NCBI GenBank assembly: GCA_937952155.1 | Contig: CALFYH010000449.1 | Location: 1 to 54,435, forward strand | Reading direction: 5' to 3' | DNA length: 54,435 bases | From: an uncultured Saprospiraceae bacterium | GTDB lineage: Bacteria; Bacteroidota; Bacteroidia; Chitinophagales; Saprospiraceae | Shown: positions 15,917 through 24,097 of the stretch, one piece after another | Numbering within the stretch: the stretch's first letter is position 1 | How the letters are laid out: every line of letters starts with the position of its first letter | Made by a program: the position numbers and the translations under genes | The notes under the pieces: generated by a model | What the model was told of the DNA's origin: nothing | What the model saw: the letters and a program-made list of their open reading frames with translations, nothing else | Database searches by the model: none

Positions 15917-16699
15917 TTGAGCAAAGATAATATTAAATATTTCGTTTTTTATAAGCCATATAATGTTCTGAATCAGTTTTCAAAAGAAAGGGCTGAGCAC
16001 ATTACACTCGCTGATTTCATGGATGTTGAGAAAGATGTGTATCCTGTTGGACGACTGGACAAAGATTCGGAAGGATTATTGATCTTGACAAATGACACAT
16101 CGCTAAACGCAGCCCTGTTGTCTCCTTCCAAAAAGCATAGTCGCAGTTATTTTGTACAAGTAGATGATGAGATCACGGATACTGCCATTCGCAAGGTAAG
16201 CGAAGGCGTCACGATCAAATTGGATACAGGAGAATACCTCACCAAGGCATGTAGAGTAAAAAAACTGATAAAACCACCAGTACTCCCAGAGCGAAATCCA
16301 CCTGTCAGGTTTCGTCAAAATATACCTACATCTTGGGCATTAATCGAGCTTACTGAAGGAAAAAATCGGCAAATCAGAAAGATGTTTGCTTCCGTAGGAT
16401 ATCCTGTCCTGAGGTTAGTAAGAATACAGATTGAAGACTTGAAAATAGGCAAGCTAGAACCAGGTAAGTATTTCGAAATAACTGGAGAAGAACTCTTCAA
16501 ACTACTAAAAATAGATCCTTCATCCAAGTCCGCTGGGTCAAAAAGGAGTCCATCTCCAGGAGTCAAAAAATCAACATCCAAAGAACAAAATAATAGTTCT
16601 AAACCAGCTTCTAAATTCTGGAGTAACAAATCGTCTAGTAAGACTTTTAAAAATAAACCTACAACAAAACCTTCAAAAAAATCAGATAATAAACGCTAA
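15917..16699 (+). CDS. rluE: 23S rRNA pseudouridine synthase, RluB/E family
   Basis: 260 residues. The core (1-190) has YFVFYKPYNVLNQF, the catalytic-Asp motif GRLDKDSEGLLILTND, SYFVQVDDEI and EGKNRQIRKMFASVGYPVLRLVRI; the absence of an N-terminal S4 domain points to RluE, which modifies U2457 of 23S rRNA. The last 55 residues are a Lys/Ser/Thr-rich disordered tail, probably for RNA contact. The start is TTG at 15917: the frame is closed upstream by a stop at 15902 and no ATG occurs before the conserved start. Its stop abuts the stop of the convergent dihydroorotase-like gene with no gap. Confidence 0.88.
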   Translation: MSKDNIKYFVFYKPYNVLNQFSKERAEHITLADFMDVEKDVYPVGRLDKDSEGLLILTNDTSLNAALLSPSKKHSRSYFVQVDDEITDTAIRKVSEGVTIKLDTGEYLTKACRVKKLIKPPVLPERNPPVRFRQNIPTSWALIELTEGKNRQIRKMFASVGYPVLRLVRIQIEDLKIGKLEPGKYFEITGEELFKLLKIDPSSKSAGSKRSPSPGVKKSTSKEQNNSSKPASKFWSNKSSSKTFKNKPTTKPSKKSDNKR

Positions 16700-17947
16700 T
16701 TATCCAGGCAGTACAAAAACCACTTTGGTCTTAAATTGCTTATCGATGTAAGGTGAGTTTTTGGATTTAGACACAATATCAGACATTGCCATCGACCAAG
16801 GTGCATTTGTGTCGAAAACCGCGATATTTGCTTTAGCGCCTTCCTTTATCTCAGGAATTTCTAAACCTAATAATTGCCGCGGTCCTACGGTCATCTTTGT
16901 TATTATTTCAGAAAGATTTAAGTCATTGCTCAAACCATCAACGACGGCGGCCAAACATGTTTCCAAGCCGACAGCGCCTGGTGTTGCATAAGGAAATTCA
17001 AGGTTTTTTGCTTCTTCGTCCAGTGGCGTATGATTGCTCACTATGGCGTCTATTGTACCATCTTTTAGGCCATTGACAAGGGCTAGCCTGTCAGATTCAG
17101 CCCGCAACACAGGTTGGACCTTGAGATTAGAATCAAAATCTACCAAATCTTCATCTGTATGCAACAAATTCATGTAAGCAACTGTAGCCGTAATATTTTG
17201 GTTTTGATTTTTTGCATTACGGATTGCTTCTACGCTTTCGGCTGCAGAAATAGCATGTTCGATGATTGTACCGCCATTATAAGATTGTAGCAAAATGTCT
17301 CTCAGTACCATATTCAATTCGGCGATAGAAGGTATGCCACGCATTCCCATAGAAGTACTCATAACGCCTTCGTGCATTTCTCCACCGGCACTGAGATGAT
17401 GGTCACAAGGATGATGTATCACAGGCAATGCGAGTGTGGATGCATATTGGAGCGCTCGAGACATCAAACTTGTATCATCTATCCCATTCATTCCATCACT
17501 TACAGCTATGATACCAGCCTGTTTCATATCCATGTATTCAGCTATATCTATACCTTTGACATCTTTACTAAGTGCTCCAATAGGATATAAATCGACACCA
17601 TGTCGCTCTGGATGATTTTTGATAAAACCGATGGATGCTTTGGTTTGCATGACAGGCTTTGTATCTGGGAAAACAGCCAAGGCCGTATATCCACCTGACA
17701 AAGCCGCTTGAGTAACTGAGCTTATTGTTTCTCTATGTTCGTTGCCTGGCTCTCCAGTATGAACACCGATATCGCATAATCCGATACAACAATATAATCG
17801 CGAGCCAGTAATGATTTTATCCGCACTGATTGAAAGGTTTTTACCAATTTTTTTTATGTTTCCATTGGAAATATGAATATCAACTTCCTGCTGATGATGA
17901 TCGGAAGTAGGATGCAAAACAATCACTTCTTTTATTAGAATATCCAT
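16700..17947 (-). CDS. Dihydroorotase-like amidohydrolase lacking key residues
   Basis: 415 residues with the amidohydrolase layout of type I dihydroorotase, which closes carbamoyl-aspartate to dihydroorotate in pyrimidine synthesis. Some conserved ligands are kept (His63, Asp151, His178, His231 by motif), but the first His of the HxH motif is Gly61 (CDIGVHTGEPG) and the catalytic Asp of the usual TDHAP motif is Asn305 (VSNHTP). By analogy with the inactive PyrC' proteins that assemble with aspartate carbamoyltransferase, this may be structural, or an enzyme with altered metal binding. The start lies 7 bases after the BatA-domain gene stop, so the two share an operon. Confidence 0.82.
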   Translation of the reverse strand: MDILIKEVIVLHPTSDHHQQEVDIHISNGNIKKIGKNLSISADKIITGSRLYCCIGLCDIGVHTGEPGNEHRETISSVTQAALSGGYTALAVFPDTKPVMQTKASIGFIKNHPERHGVDLYPIGALSKDVKGIDIAEYMDMKQAGIIAVSDGMNGIDDTSLMSRALQYASTLALPVIHHPCDHHLSAGGEMHEGVMSTSMGMRGIPSIAELNMVLRDILLQSYNGGTIIEHAISAAESVEAIRNAKNQNQNITATVAYMNLLHTDEDLVDFDSNLKVQPVLRAESDRLALVNGLKDGTIDAIVSNHTPLDEEAKNLEFPYATPGAVGLETCLAAVVDGLSNDLNLSEIITKMTVGPRQLLGLEIPEIKEGAKANIAVFDTNAPWSMAMSDIVSKSKNSPYIDKQFKTKVVFVLPG

Positions 17948-17954
17948 ATTGGTA

Positions 17955-19985
17955 TCAAGGTTTATAATATCTCAATAAAAGGGCTTCAATAGCTAAAAAT
18001 ACTAAGGCTGCAATCAAAAACCATTTCCACAAAACAACACCTCTATCCTTCTCTGCTATGGATGTTGAAATATTGGCCTGCAAGGCATCGTTCATGATTT
18101 TCAACTTGGTGTTGTGGTTTACTAAAGGCGCTAAAGCGGATTCATCATACAAACTCATGTCTGATTCCCGTCGGTTATAATTGAAAGCTAGTTTGCCTGT
18201 TACCTGGTCATTAAGCATCAGATCATAAAATCCTGCTGACTTAACTTGATCATCCACTTCCAAAGTAATTTTATTGCCAGATGGAATTTGTCCGGGGATA
18301 AACTCCAGTTTTTCATTTTTAATTTTGTATACATAATCTCCAGATTGCCTTAAATTATCGGTTTCTATCGCCAGATTATTACTGATAGTGTAGGACAAGT
18401 TTTTATGTTTTGTAGTGGTAATGGCCATTTTATAAATCAATGGCACAAATACTTCTGCATTATACACCAAGTCATTGGATTCTTTATCTAAAGGTGCAGC
18501 ACAAACAAACAATTGACCATCACCTACTTTATATTTGTTCAGATAGCTTGTCCCATCTCTATATACCAACAACTTTTCTTGCAATCCTGACGCTGAATTA
18601 TTGATGTCAAAAGAGAGCGTAGTTTTGGGCAGTTTGAGATTTTTGGAAGTATTGATATAGACATCTGAAAAAATGAATTCTTCGGTATTGATTGAAGCCA
18701 TTTCTTTTACGCTCTTATTGGTACCGATGATTGTACCAGCGCCATTTATTGCCATAAAATTATTATAACTAGGAATGTCCGAAGTTTTGCCTGGGAAAAT
18801 CAAGACTTTGCCACCACTTTTTAGATATTGGGATAATTCATTATTGAGCCCAGAAGAAATATTCTTTAAATCATTGAGAATGATCAAGTCAAAATTTACA
18901 AATTGCTGATATTGAAGTTGATTTACATTTTGATTGGCCAATGAAAAATATGGTACACCGTCAAATAACGCATCCATAAATCTATTGGATCCGGATTCAT
19001 TGATAAATAATGCTTTGATCGTATCTGGTACTGGAAAAGCAATGTAATATTCATCATCAAACTGGATAGGATAATCTGTCACCGAAACAATACCTTCATG
19101 CCATCCAGCTTTGTCCACATTGACAGATACGGTATCGGTAATGACGCTGTTTGCAGGTATATCAACAATACCAATCGGTTTGTCTTGCCCATCTTTTTTA
19201 AATGAGAGCTTGACTTGCTCTGAATCTTCACCACTGTTGTTTCGGACTCTTACGACCAGCTTGTTGTTCTGATTGAAAAATGGAATCGGCCCATCAAACC
19301 AAACGCTATCTACAGAAATGTTTTTTTGATTTACAGATTGCAGTGGCAATAGATTTACTTCCATCGTCGTATCTGTGATGGTCGAAAAATCACTAATTGA
19401 TTTCTGGAAATCTGAAATTATATAGCTTATCTTGTTTCCCGAAACGGTTTCCATCAGTTGGTGTTGACGTTTTACAATCTTATCCACCATCTGGACTGTA
19501 GGCGTGATCTGAATCTCATCTACAAAAGCTAATGCATCTTCCTTACTTACAAATCGTTGGTGTTTGCCTTCAAAATCATGGGTCAAAACCTGAAATTTAT
19601 CTTCTTCGCTGTAGGAATTTATAATTAACCTTGCCTTATCTTTTGCAAAATCCAACAGTGGAATATCTTGTCTGGCAGCAGTCATAGAAAAGGAATTGTC
19701 CACAAAAACTGAAATGTGGTTTATGCCTGATTTAATCCGATCACCTGTCGGTAAATATGGTTGTGCAAATGCAAATACCAAACCTGCAACAGCCAAGCAA
19801 CGACTTAGCAATACCAAGAGATTTTTTAACCTATTTCTATTTGATGTCTCTTCCTTTATTTCTTTCAGATACTTAACATTGGTAAAAAGTACCCGCTTGA
19901 AACGGCGAAAATAAAACAGGTGAATTATAATAGGAATGGCCAAAGCCATGAGTGCCCAAAGAAACGAAGGGTATAAAAACTGCAT
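17955..19985 (-). CDS. BatA-domain (aerotolerance N-terminal) membrane protein
   Basis: 676 residues. The N-terminus MQFLYPSFLWALMALAIPII followed by HLFYFRRFKRVLFTNVKYLK is the BatA N-terminal domain with a membrane helix, and a second helix follows at about 56-78 (LVLLSRCLAVAGLVFAFAQP). A von Willebrand A-like region follows (HISVFVDNSFSMTA, near 90), then beta-rich domains and a C-terminal helix (WKWFLIAALVFLAIEALLLRYY). BatA-type proteins were named for aerotolerance in Bacteroides, and the molecular role is uncertain. It heads an operon with the dihydroorotase-like gene and has a good promoter box upstream. Confidence 0.88.
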   Translation of the reverse strand: MQFLYPSFLWALMALAIPIIIHLFYFRRFKRVLFTNVKYLKEIKEETSNRNRLKNLLVLLSRCLAVAGLVFAFAQPYLPTGDRIKSGINHISVFVDNSFSMTAARQDIPLLDFAKDKARLIINSYSEEDKFQVLTHDFEGKHQRFVSKEDALAFVDEIQITPTVQMVDKIVKRQHQLMETVSGNKISYIISDFQKSISDFSTITDTTMEVNLLPLQSVNQKNISVDSVWFDGPIPFFNQNNKLVVRVRNNSGEDSEQVKLSFKKDGQDKPIGIVDIPANSVITDTVSVNVDKAGWHEGIVSVTDYPIQFDDEYYIAFPVPDTIKALFINESGSNRFMDALFDGVPYFSLANQNVNQLQYQQFVNFDLIILNDLKNISSGLNNELSQYLKSGGKVLIFPGKTSDIPSYNNFMAINGAGTIIGTNKSVKEMASINTEEFIFSDVYINTSKNLKLPKTTLSFDINNSASGLQEKLLVYRDGTSYLNKYKVGDGQLFVCAAPLDKESNDLVYNAEVFVPLIYKMAITTTKHKNLSYTISNNLAIETDNLRQSGDYVYKIKNEKLEFIPGQIPSGNKITLEVDDQVKSAGFYDLMLNDQVTGKLAFNYNRRESDMSLYDESALAPLVNHNTKLKIMNDALQANISTSIAEKDRGVVLWKWFLIAALVFLAIEALLLRYYKP

Positions 19986-20005
19986 AAGTTATGCCATTGT
20001 GGTTG

Positions 20006-20013
20006 CAAAAATA
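20006..20013 (-). promoter_or_regulatory. -7 promoter box of the BatA-dihydroorotase operon
   Basis: TATTTTTG on the minus strand fits TAnnTTTG, 20 bases upstream of the BatA ATG. Confidence 0.65.
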
Positions 20014-20190
20014 TAATTAGTAATGGAAAAAGCCGGCTTTTGTTGTAATTTTTAAAGTTTGTTAACTAATTTAATTTTCATGATTTGAAATTTAGCATGT
20101 TATTCAATGAGAAATTGTGGTTAGTTGGCAGTTTTACAATTTCTATTTGTGGAATTAATTTAAACCAAACAATCATTCAAATATAAAAAA

Positions 20191-20268
20191 ATGCAAAAGA
20201 ATAAATTCATACATAAAATCTATGTATTACTAACATTCTCTTGCATTTCTATTATTTGTGGTGCTTAG
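20191..20268 (+). CDS. Possible 25-residue signal-peptide-like ORF
   Basis: ATG at 20191 opens a 25-codon frame with a Lys-rich start (MQKNKFIHKI) and a hydrophobic core ending CISIICGA, the shape of a bacterial signal peptide with nothing after it. The stop codon lies in a small hairpin (20262-20289). It could be a small secreted or membrane peptide, the remnant of a degraded exported protein, or chance. No clear promoter box was seen. Confidence 0.2.
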   Translation: MQKNKFIHKIYVLLTFSCISIICGA

Positions 20269-20292
20269 CGGGCTTTGCGTAACTAAGCAGGA

Positions 20293-21897
20293 TTAACCTC
20301 CAATAAGTTGGAACTCAGTTCTACGGTTTTTAGCTTTACAACTTTCATCTGCATTGGACTCGCATCCAGCTACAGGCTTAGTTGGACCATTTCCAACGAT
20401 GATAAATCTATTGGCATCCATGCCATATTGTGCCTTTAAATAATCCGCCACTGATTTTGCTCTTTTTTCAGATAAGACTTTATTTGAAGCTGCACTACCT
20501 ACATTGTCTGTATTTCCTTCTACCCTAACTTTCACATTCGCAAAGGTTTTTGCCAATTCAGCAAATTGCAGGTCGATGATGGTTTTGGCATTTTCATCCA
20601 ATAAAAATTTACCAGATGGAAAGTTTATACTTACTGGCTTAGAAGCAATAGCTGGTGCATTTACCTCAGCTTTTGTAGCTGGAGCAAAAGTCTTTGATTT
20701 TTCTGCTTCGTACATAGCACCTTGGAGATTAGCTTGGGCAGATGTAACAGCGCCAGTATAAATTACGGATCTCCAAGCAGGTGCTGCATTAGGTGAATCG
20801 CCTGTTTCTACAAATTTCTTTGCCATCTTTTCGTAAAGATCCTGACCTCTCTGGCCTTTGTATGCAGAATTCAATCCAAAGAAATTGACATTGTCTCCCT
20901 GTCCAGTCCAATACACCGTACTCATCATACCTAAACCATCTTCTTGCGTCAGTCCATTGAGTTCACCAAGATATTTTCCAGCTTTTGCATGATTTGCTGT
21001 ACTTGAGTTAAGCTCTGCAACGCCTTTCATCCAGCCTTCATAAAATCCGTGTATCATATTTCGTTTTTCTTGGATCGTCTTCTCACTCGCAAACATGATA
21101 TCCGCAATAATGTGTGACTGTTGCTGTGTAGTAACCAAGATTTTTGAGCCTGCCACATCAGCTGTTGCCAATTGGTCATCTGGACTCCATACTACAGCTG
21201 CATCTACGTCTTTTGTTCTAAATAATTCAGCAGCTTTAAGATTGTCCGTCGTTTTGATAATGGTAACATCAGAATATTTTAAACCTGCTGCTTCGAGCGT
21301 ATTGTTTAGTAATGTCTGTGCTGGCGAAGGTACAGCAACGGCAATTCTTTTACCTTTAAGGTCATTTGCTGTGTTGATACCACGTTTTACGATGACTGCA
21401 TCGCCACCACGAGACCAGTCCACTTGCATAAAAGCTTTCGGATTAAAGGCATTGATATCTTTTGGCGCTGTATAAAGTGAAAATGCGTCAGCGGTTTGTA
21501 CAAGTACATCATACTCGCCAGCCATCCAAGCTTCCATTGCTTTGAGCAAATCATTTTCTACACGGAATTCCACTTTGAAACCATAGTCTTTGAAAAATCT
21601 AGATTGTTCATTGGCATTTGGCCCTTCATTAAAATATAATCCCGGTGCATATCCGCCCCAAGTCACCAGTTGGACACGAAGTGTGTTCGCATCTCTTGGG
21701 CCAGATGTAGAAGTTGGAGTTGTAGTACTACTTCCGCTTTCCCCAGTTGATGTTTGAGCGGCAGCTTCATCGGCCTGCTTCTTTATGTCTTGACCAAACT
21801 TAGTACTATTTAGCAAATATCTTCCTCCGAAAAATACGGCTGCTAAAATAAGTAAAGTTATAACTAATTTTGAAAATCCTGTCAATCTTGTTGCCAT
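20293..21897 (-). CDS. Membrane-anchored substrate-binding protein fused to OmpA domain
   Basis: 534 residues: an N-terminal anchor (LVITLLILAAVFFGGRYLL, about 12-30), a Ser/Thr/Gly linker (about 45-65), a periplasmic substrate-binding domain of the NMT1/SsuA type (about 70-375; LVTWGGYAPGLYFNEG, DLKGKRIAVAVPSPA, DVDAAVVWSPDD), and a C-terminal OmpA peptidoglycan-binding domain (about 425-534; EGNTDNVGSAASNKVLSEKR, NRRTEF). Such fusions are usually annotated as phosphate ABC transporter substrate-binding/OmpA protein, but no permease or ATPase is nearby. It is the last gene of a three-gene operon (24-base gap), suggesting a ligand-sensing link between membrane, periplasm and cell wall. Confidence 0.85.
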   Translation of the reverse strand: MATRLTGFSKLVITLLILAAVFFGGRYLLNSTKFGQDIKKQADEAAAQTSTGESGSSTTTPTSTSGPRDANTLRVQLVTWGGYAPGLYFNEGPNANEQSRFFKDYGFKVEFRVENDLLKAMEAWMAGEYDVLVQTADAFSLYTAPKDINAFNPKAFMQVDWSRGGDAVIVKRGINTANDLKGKRIAVAVPSPAQTLLNNTLEAAGLKYSDVTIIKTTDNLKAAELFRTKDVDAAVVWSPDDQLATADVAGSKILVTTQQQSHIIADIMFASEKTIQEKRNMIHGFYEGWMKGVAELNSSTANHAKAGKYLGELNGLTQEDGLGMMSTVYWTGQGDNVNFFGLNSAYKGQRGQDLYEKMAKKFVETGDSPNAAPAWRSVIYTGAVTSAQANLQGAMYEAEKSKTFAPATKAEVNAPAIASKPVSINFPSGKFLLDENAKTIIDLQFAELAKTFANVKVRVEGNTDNVGSAASNKVLSEKRAKSVADYLKAQYGMDANRFIIVGNGPTKPVAGCESNADESCKAKNRRTEFQLIGG

Positions 21898-21921
21898 GTT
21901 GTAATGTGATTTTAATATAAA

Positions 21922-22938
21922 TTATTCAAATAAATTGTCATACTGATTAGTACGTCCTACTTTTTCTGGTTGCTTTATTGGTGCATTGATATCCAATATG
22001 TCTGTATCGTCGTTTGATTTTAGAATGAGATTTTCTTTTTCTCCGCCAAGCAATAATGAAACGCTTTCATTTTCCCACTTTTCGAGCATTTTTAGGCCTT
22101 CTTCTTCAAAAACACCATTCTGAAGGTCAATAGACTGCATAAATCCTTGAGAAACTTCCATGAATCGCTCCATCTCTCCCACTTTCTGACTCACATCGTC
22201 GGCGATAGATTCTAATGCTGCGTCAAACATGGCTTTTTTGTCAGGATCACCTTTGATGACAGACATTGCTGATTTCATAGCTGAGTTACTTGCCAAAATA
22301 GCCTTTCTCTCTTGCTCTTTGACCATCACCTGATCCTGAACATCTTCTACCAAGATTTCAGAATTTTCGTACATCTTCGCTAATACCCTGTATAAGACTT
22401 CCATTTTTTTATACAGATCTTCCAGTTTCACATTAGAATCCTGCAATCGTCCTGCTTTTCTACTTTTCAGAAGAACATGTGCTTGTTTATTTGCTTGAGC
22501 TGCTTCAGATGCCATCGATAGATTGGTGTCGATCTCCTTCTTATTATTGATAATAATCTCTTGCAACTTATGCATTTGCCCTCTGAGTTGTGCTATCTGT
22601 CGGTTCATTTTTGTCAGATTTGACTTTAGATCCTCTACATAAGATTTTAGGATACCGATCGGATCTATCTGAACAAACAAGCCTGTAATCCATCGCATAG
22701 CACTTTTGTACATATAGCTTACCAACGTTCTGGTTTTGCTATCCAATGCCATAAATACAAACGTACCTAAGACCATCAAAGAGATGAATGCGCCCATGGT
22801 AGTCGTGGCAAAAGCGATAATCGCAGCTAGGCTTGTGACAGCCAGATAACCTACACCAAAGATCATCGCTGCAAGAAATAAAGCACCTGTGACGCCTTCA
22901 GGTCTGGACCAAAATGATTTTGTTTTTTGTTCTGTCAT
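21922..22938 (-). CDS. Membrane-anchored PspA-like coiled-coil protein
   Basis: 338 residues with two predicted helices (about 18-40 and 44-65), then a long alpha-helical coiled-coil region. DPIGILKSYVEDLKSNLTKM, followed by LRGQMHKLQEII, resembles the opening helices of PspA/IM30 (ESCRT-III-like) proteins in pattern, though the N-terminal membrane hairpin is unusual for that family; the PspA link is inference. Residues about 240-300 form another helical segment (ADDVSQKVGEMERFMEVSQG). It lies between the coiled-coil gene (44-base gap) and the substrate-binding/OmpA gene (24-base gap) and is probably their membrane scaffold. Confidence 0.65.
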   Translation of the reverse strand: MTEQKTKSFWSRPEGVTGALFLAAMIFGVGYLAVTSLAAIIAFATTTMGAFISLMVLGTFVFMALDSKTRTLVSYMYKSAMRWITGLFVQIDPIGILKSYVEDLKSNLTKMNRQIAQLRGQMHKLQEIIINNKKEIDTNLSMASEAAQANKQAHVLLKSRKAGRLQDSNVKLEDLYKKMEVLYRVLAKMYENSEILVEDVQDQVMVKEQERKAILASNSAMKSAMSVIKGDPDKKAMFDAALESIADDVSQKVGEMERFMEVSQGFMQSIDLQNGVFEEEGLKMLEKWENESVSLLLGGEKENLILKSNDDTDILDINAPIKQPEKVGRTNQYDNLFE

Positions 22939-22982
22939 TTATAAAAAATTAACTGCCAAATATACTGTAATTTCGGTAAGTT

Positions 22983-23669
22983 TTACAGATTTGTCTTGAT
23001 TTTCTGTATATCTTCATAAATCTGATTGTACACGAGATTATATGAAACTACAAATTGCTGGTTTGTCACATCGATGCGAACTACTGCTTCATTTATTTCA
23101 TTTCTTACTGATGTCAGCTGGTTTTTGGAGGCTTCGATTTCTTTATTCAGATTTTCAATCATTTTTTGCTTATCCAAAATCGACTTCTCAATACTAGCTA
23201 ATTGATCTGATCTGCCTTGAATTTGTTTTGCTTTCTGATTTTCTAATGCATCTTTGAATTTTTTGTCTTCGGATACCAAAATATTTAAGTATCCTTCAGC
23301 ACTCTGAATAAGTTTATCTTTTGAAAGACCCATTGTTTTGGCCATCTCAAAAGCGGATTTAAATCGCATACCTTCATCGGGAATTACAGCTTCGATGGAT
23401 TTTAAAGAATTTTTGTATTCTAAATAGTCAAAACCGTCAAAATTATTGGATTCTATGGCTTTGAGTAGCAAATCTGTGAATTTCTGATCCGGCTTTCCTG
23501 ATTCCCCACTTATAATTGGTGAAGGAGCAGCAGGTGTAGCCGTCGTACCTGAAGTTACTTGTGAACCGGACGAATCTTGTGCATCATTCATCTCGGCAGA
23601 AGCTTCAGGAGATTCATCTATTACAAAGATAGATTTTATTTTTTTAAACATATCTGATTTCTGAAACAT
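22983..23669 (-). CDS. Coiled-coil cytoplasmic protein of the substrate-binding/OmpA operon
   Basis: 228 residues, no signal peptide or membrane helix. A low-complexity Ser/Thr/Pro segment (about 25-60) precedes a helical domain (FTDLLLKAIESNNFDGFDYL) and a long coiled coil (about 140-228; KSILDKQKMIENLNKEIEAS). The start is ATG at 23669, with ATG at 23651 (MFKKIKSIFVID) as an alternative. As the first gene of the operon it carries a promoter box 70 bases upstream. It probably works with the membrane coiled-coil protein encoded next. No family name is recognised. Confidence 0.7.
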   Translation of the reverse strand: MFQKSDMFKKIKSIFVIDESPEASAEMNDAQDSSGSQVTSGTTATPAAPSPIISGESGKPDQKFTDLLLKAIESNNFDGFDYLEYKNSLKSIEAVIPDEGMRFKSAFEMAKTMGLSKDKLIQSAEGYLNILVSEDKKFKDALENQKAKQIQGRSDQLASIEKSILDKQKMIENLNKEIEASKNQLTSVRNEINEAVVRIDVTNQQFVVSYNLVYNQIYEDIQKIKTNL

Positions 23670-24097
23670 ATAAATGATTTTTTGAAATTTTAAGTTCCGT
23701 AATGCAATAAGTTATCGATCAATCATCAATAATGAAGGACAAATATACGTGGCTTGAGCCATAAATTGTGTTTTTGTATTCGGGATTTTAATCAGACGAT
23801 ACTTTCAGTAGATTTACCTTACAAATGCGTTGAAAACAACAATGTCTTCTGAAATAATTTCTAATAATAGAGTTCATTTACATAAATCCATCCGAAAATT
23901 GTATGTGTTTATCTAATCTTATTCATAAATTCGTAAATTTAAGTTTAATTTGCATGTGTTATTTAATTCAAAATGATTGTTCAATTTTTGCAAGAATTCA
24001 TGTTTTAATAAAATGAATACCAAAAAAGTTCTATGTAATATCAATCTCGAATTGTATTAAAAAACGGAAACCAATAAAATAGTACCAAACACATACT
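23670..24097. other. Long divergent intergenic region
   Basis: 428 AT-rich bases between the three-gene operon and the ABC permease. One clear -7 box lies at 23740-23747 on the minus strand. No promoter box of the usual kind was found for the permease, and no ORF longer than about 25 codons or strong hairpin was seen. Confidence 0.5.
23740..23747 (-). promoter_or_regulatory. -7 promoter box of the substrate-binding/OmpA operon
   Basis: TATATTTG on the minus strand fits TAnnTTTG, 70 bases upstream of the first gene. No clear -33 TTTG was found. Confidence 0.6.

Larger units (their letters stand above)
19986..20292. other. Structured intergenic region
   Basis: 307 bases. Contents: the BatA promoter box (20006-20013, minus), a 14-base perfect palindrome AAAAGCCGGCTTTT at 20028-20041, a 25-codon ORF at 20191-20268, and several inverted repeats: 20191-20200 with 20237-20246 (9 of 10 pairs), 20209-20215 with 20221-20227 (7 pairs), and 20262-20268 with 20283-20289 (7 pairs). 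It could be a structured RNA or a small secreted-peptide gene. Confidence 0.45.
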
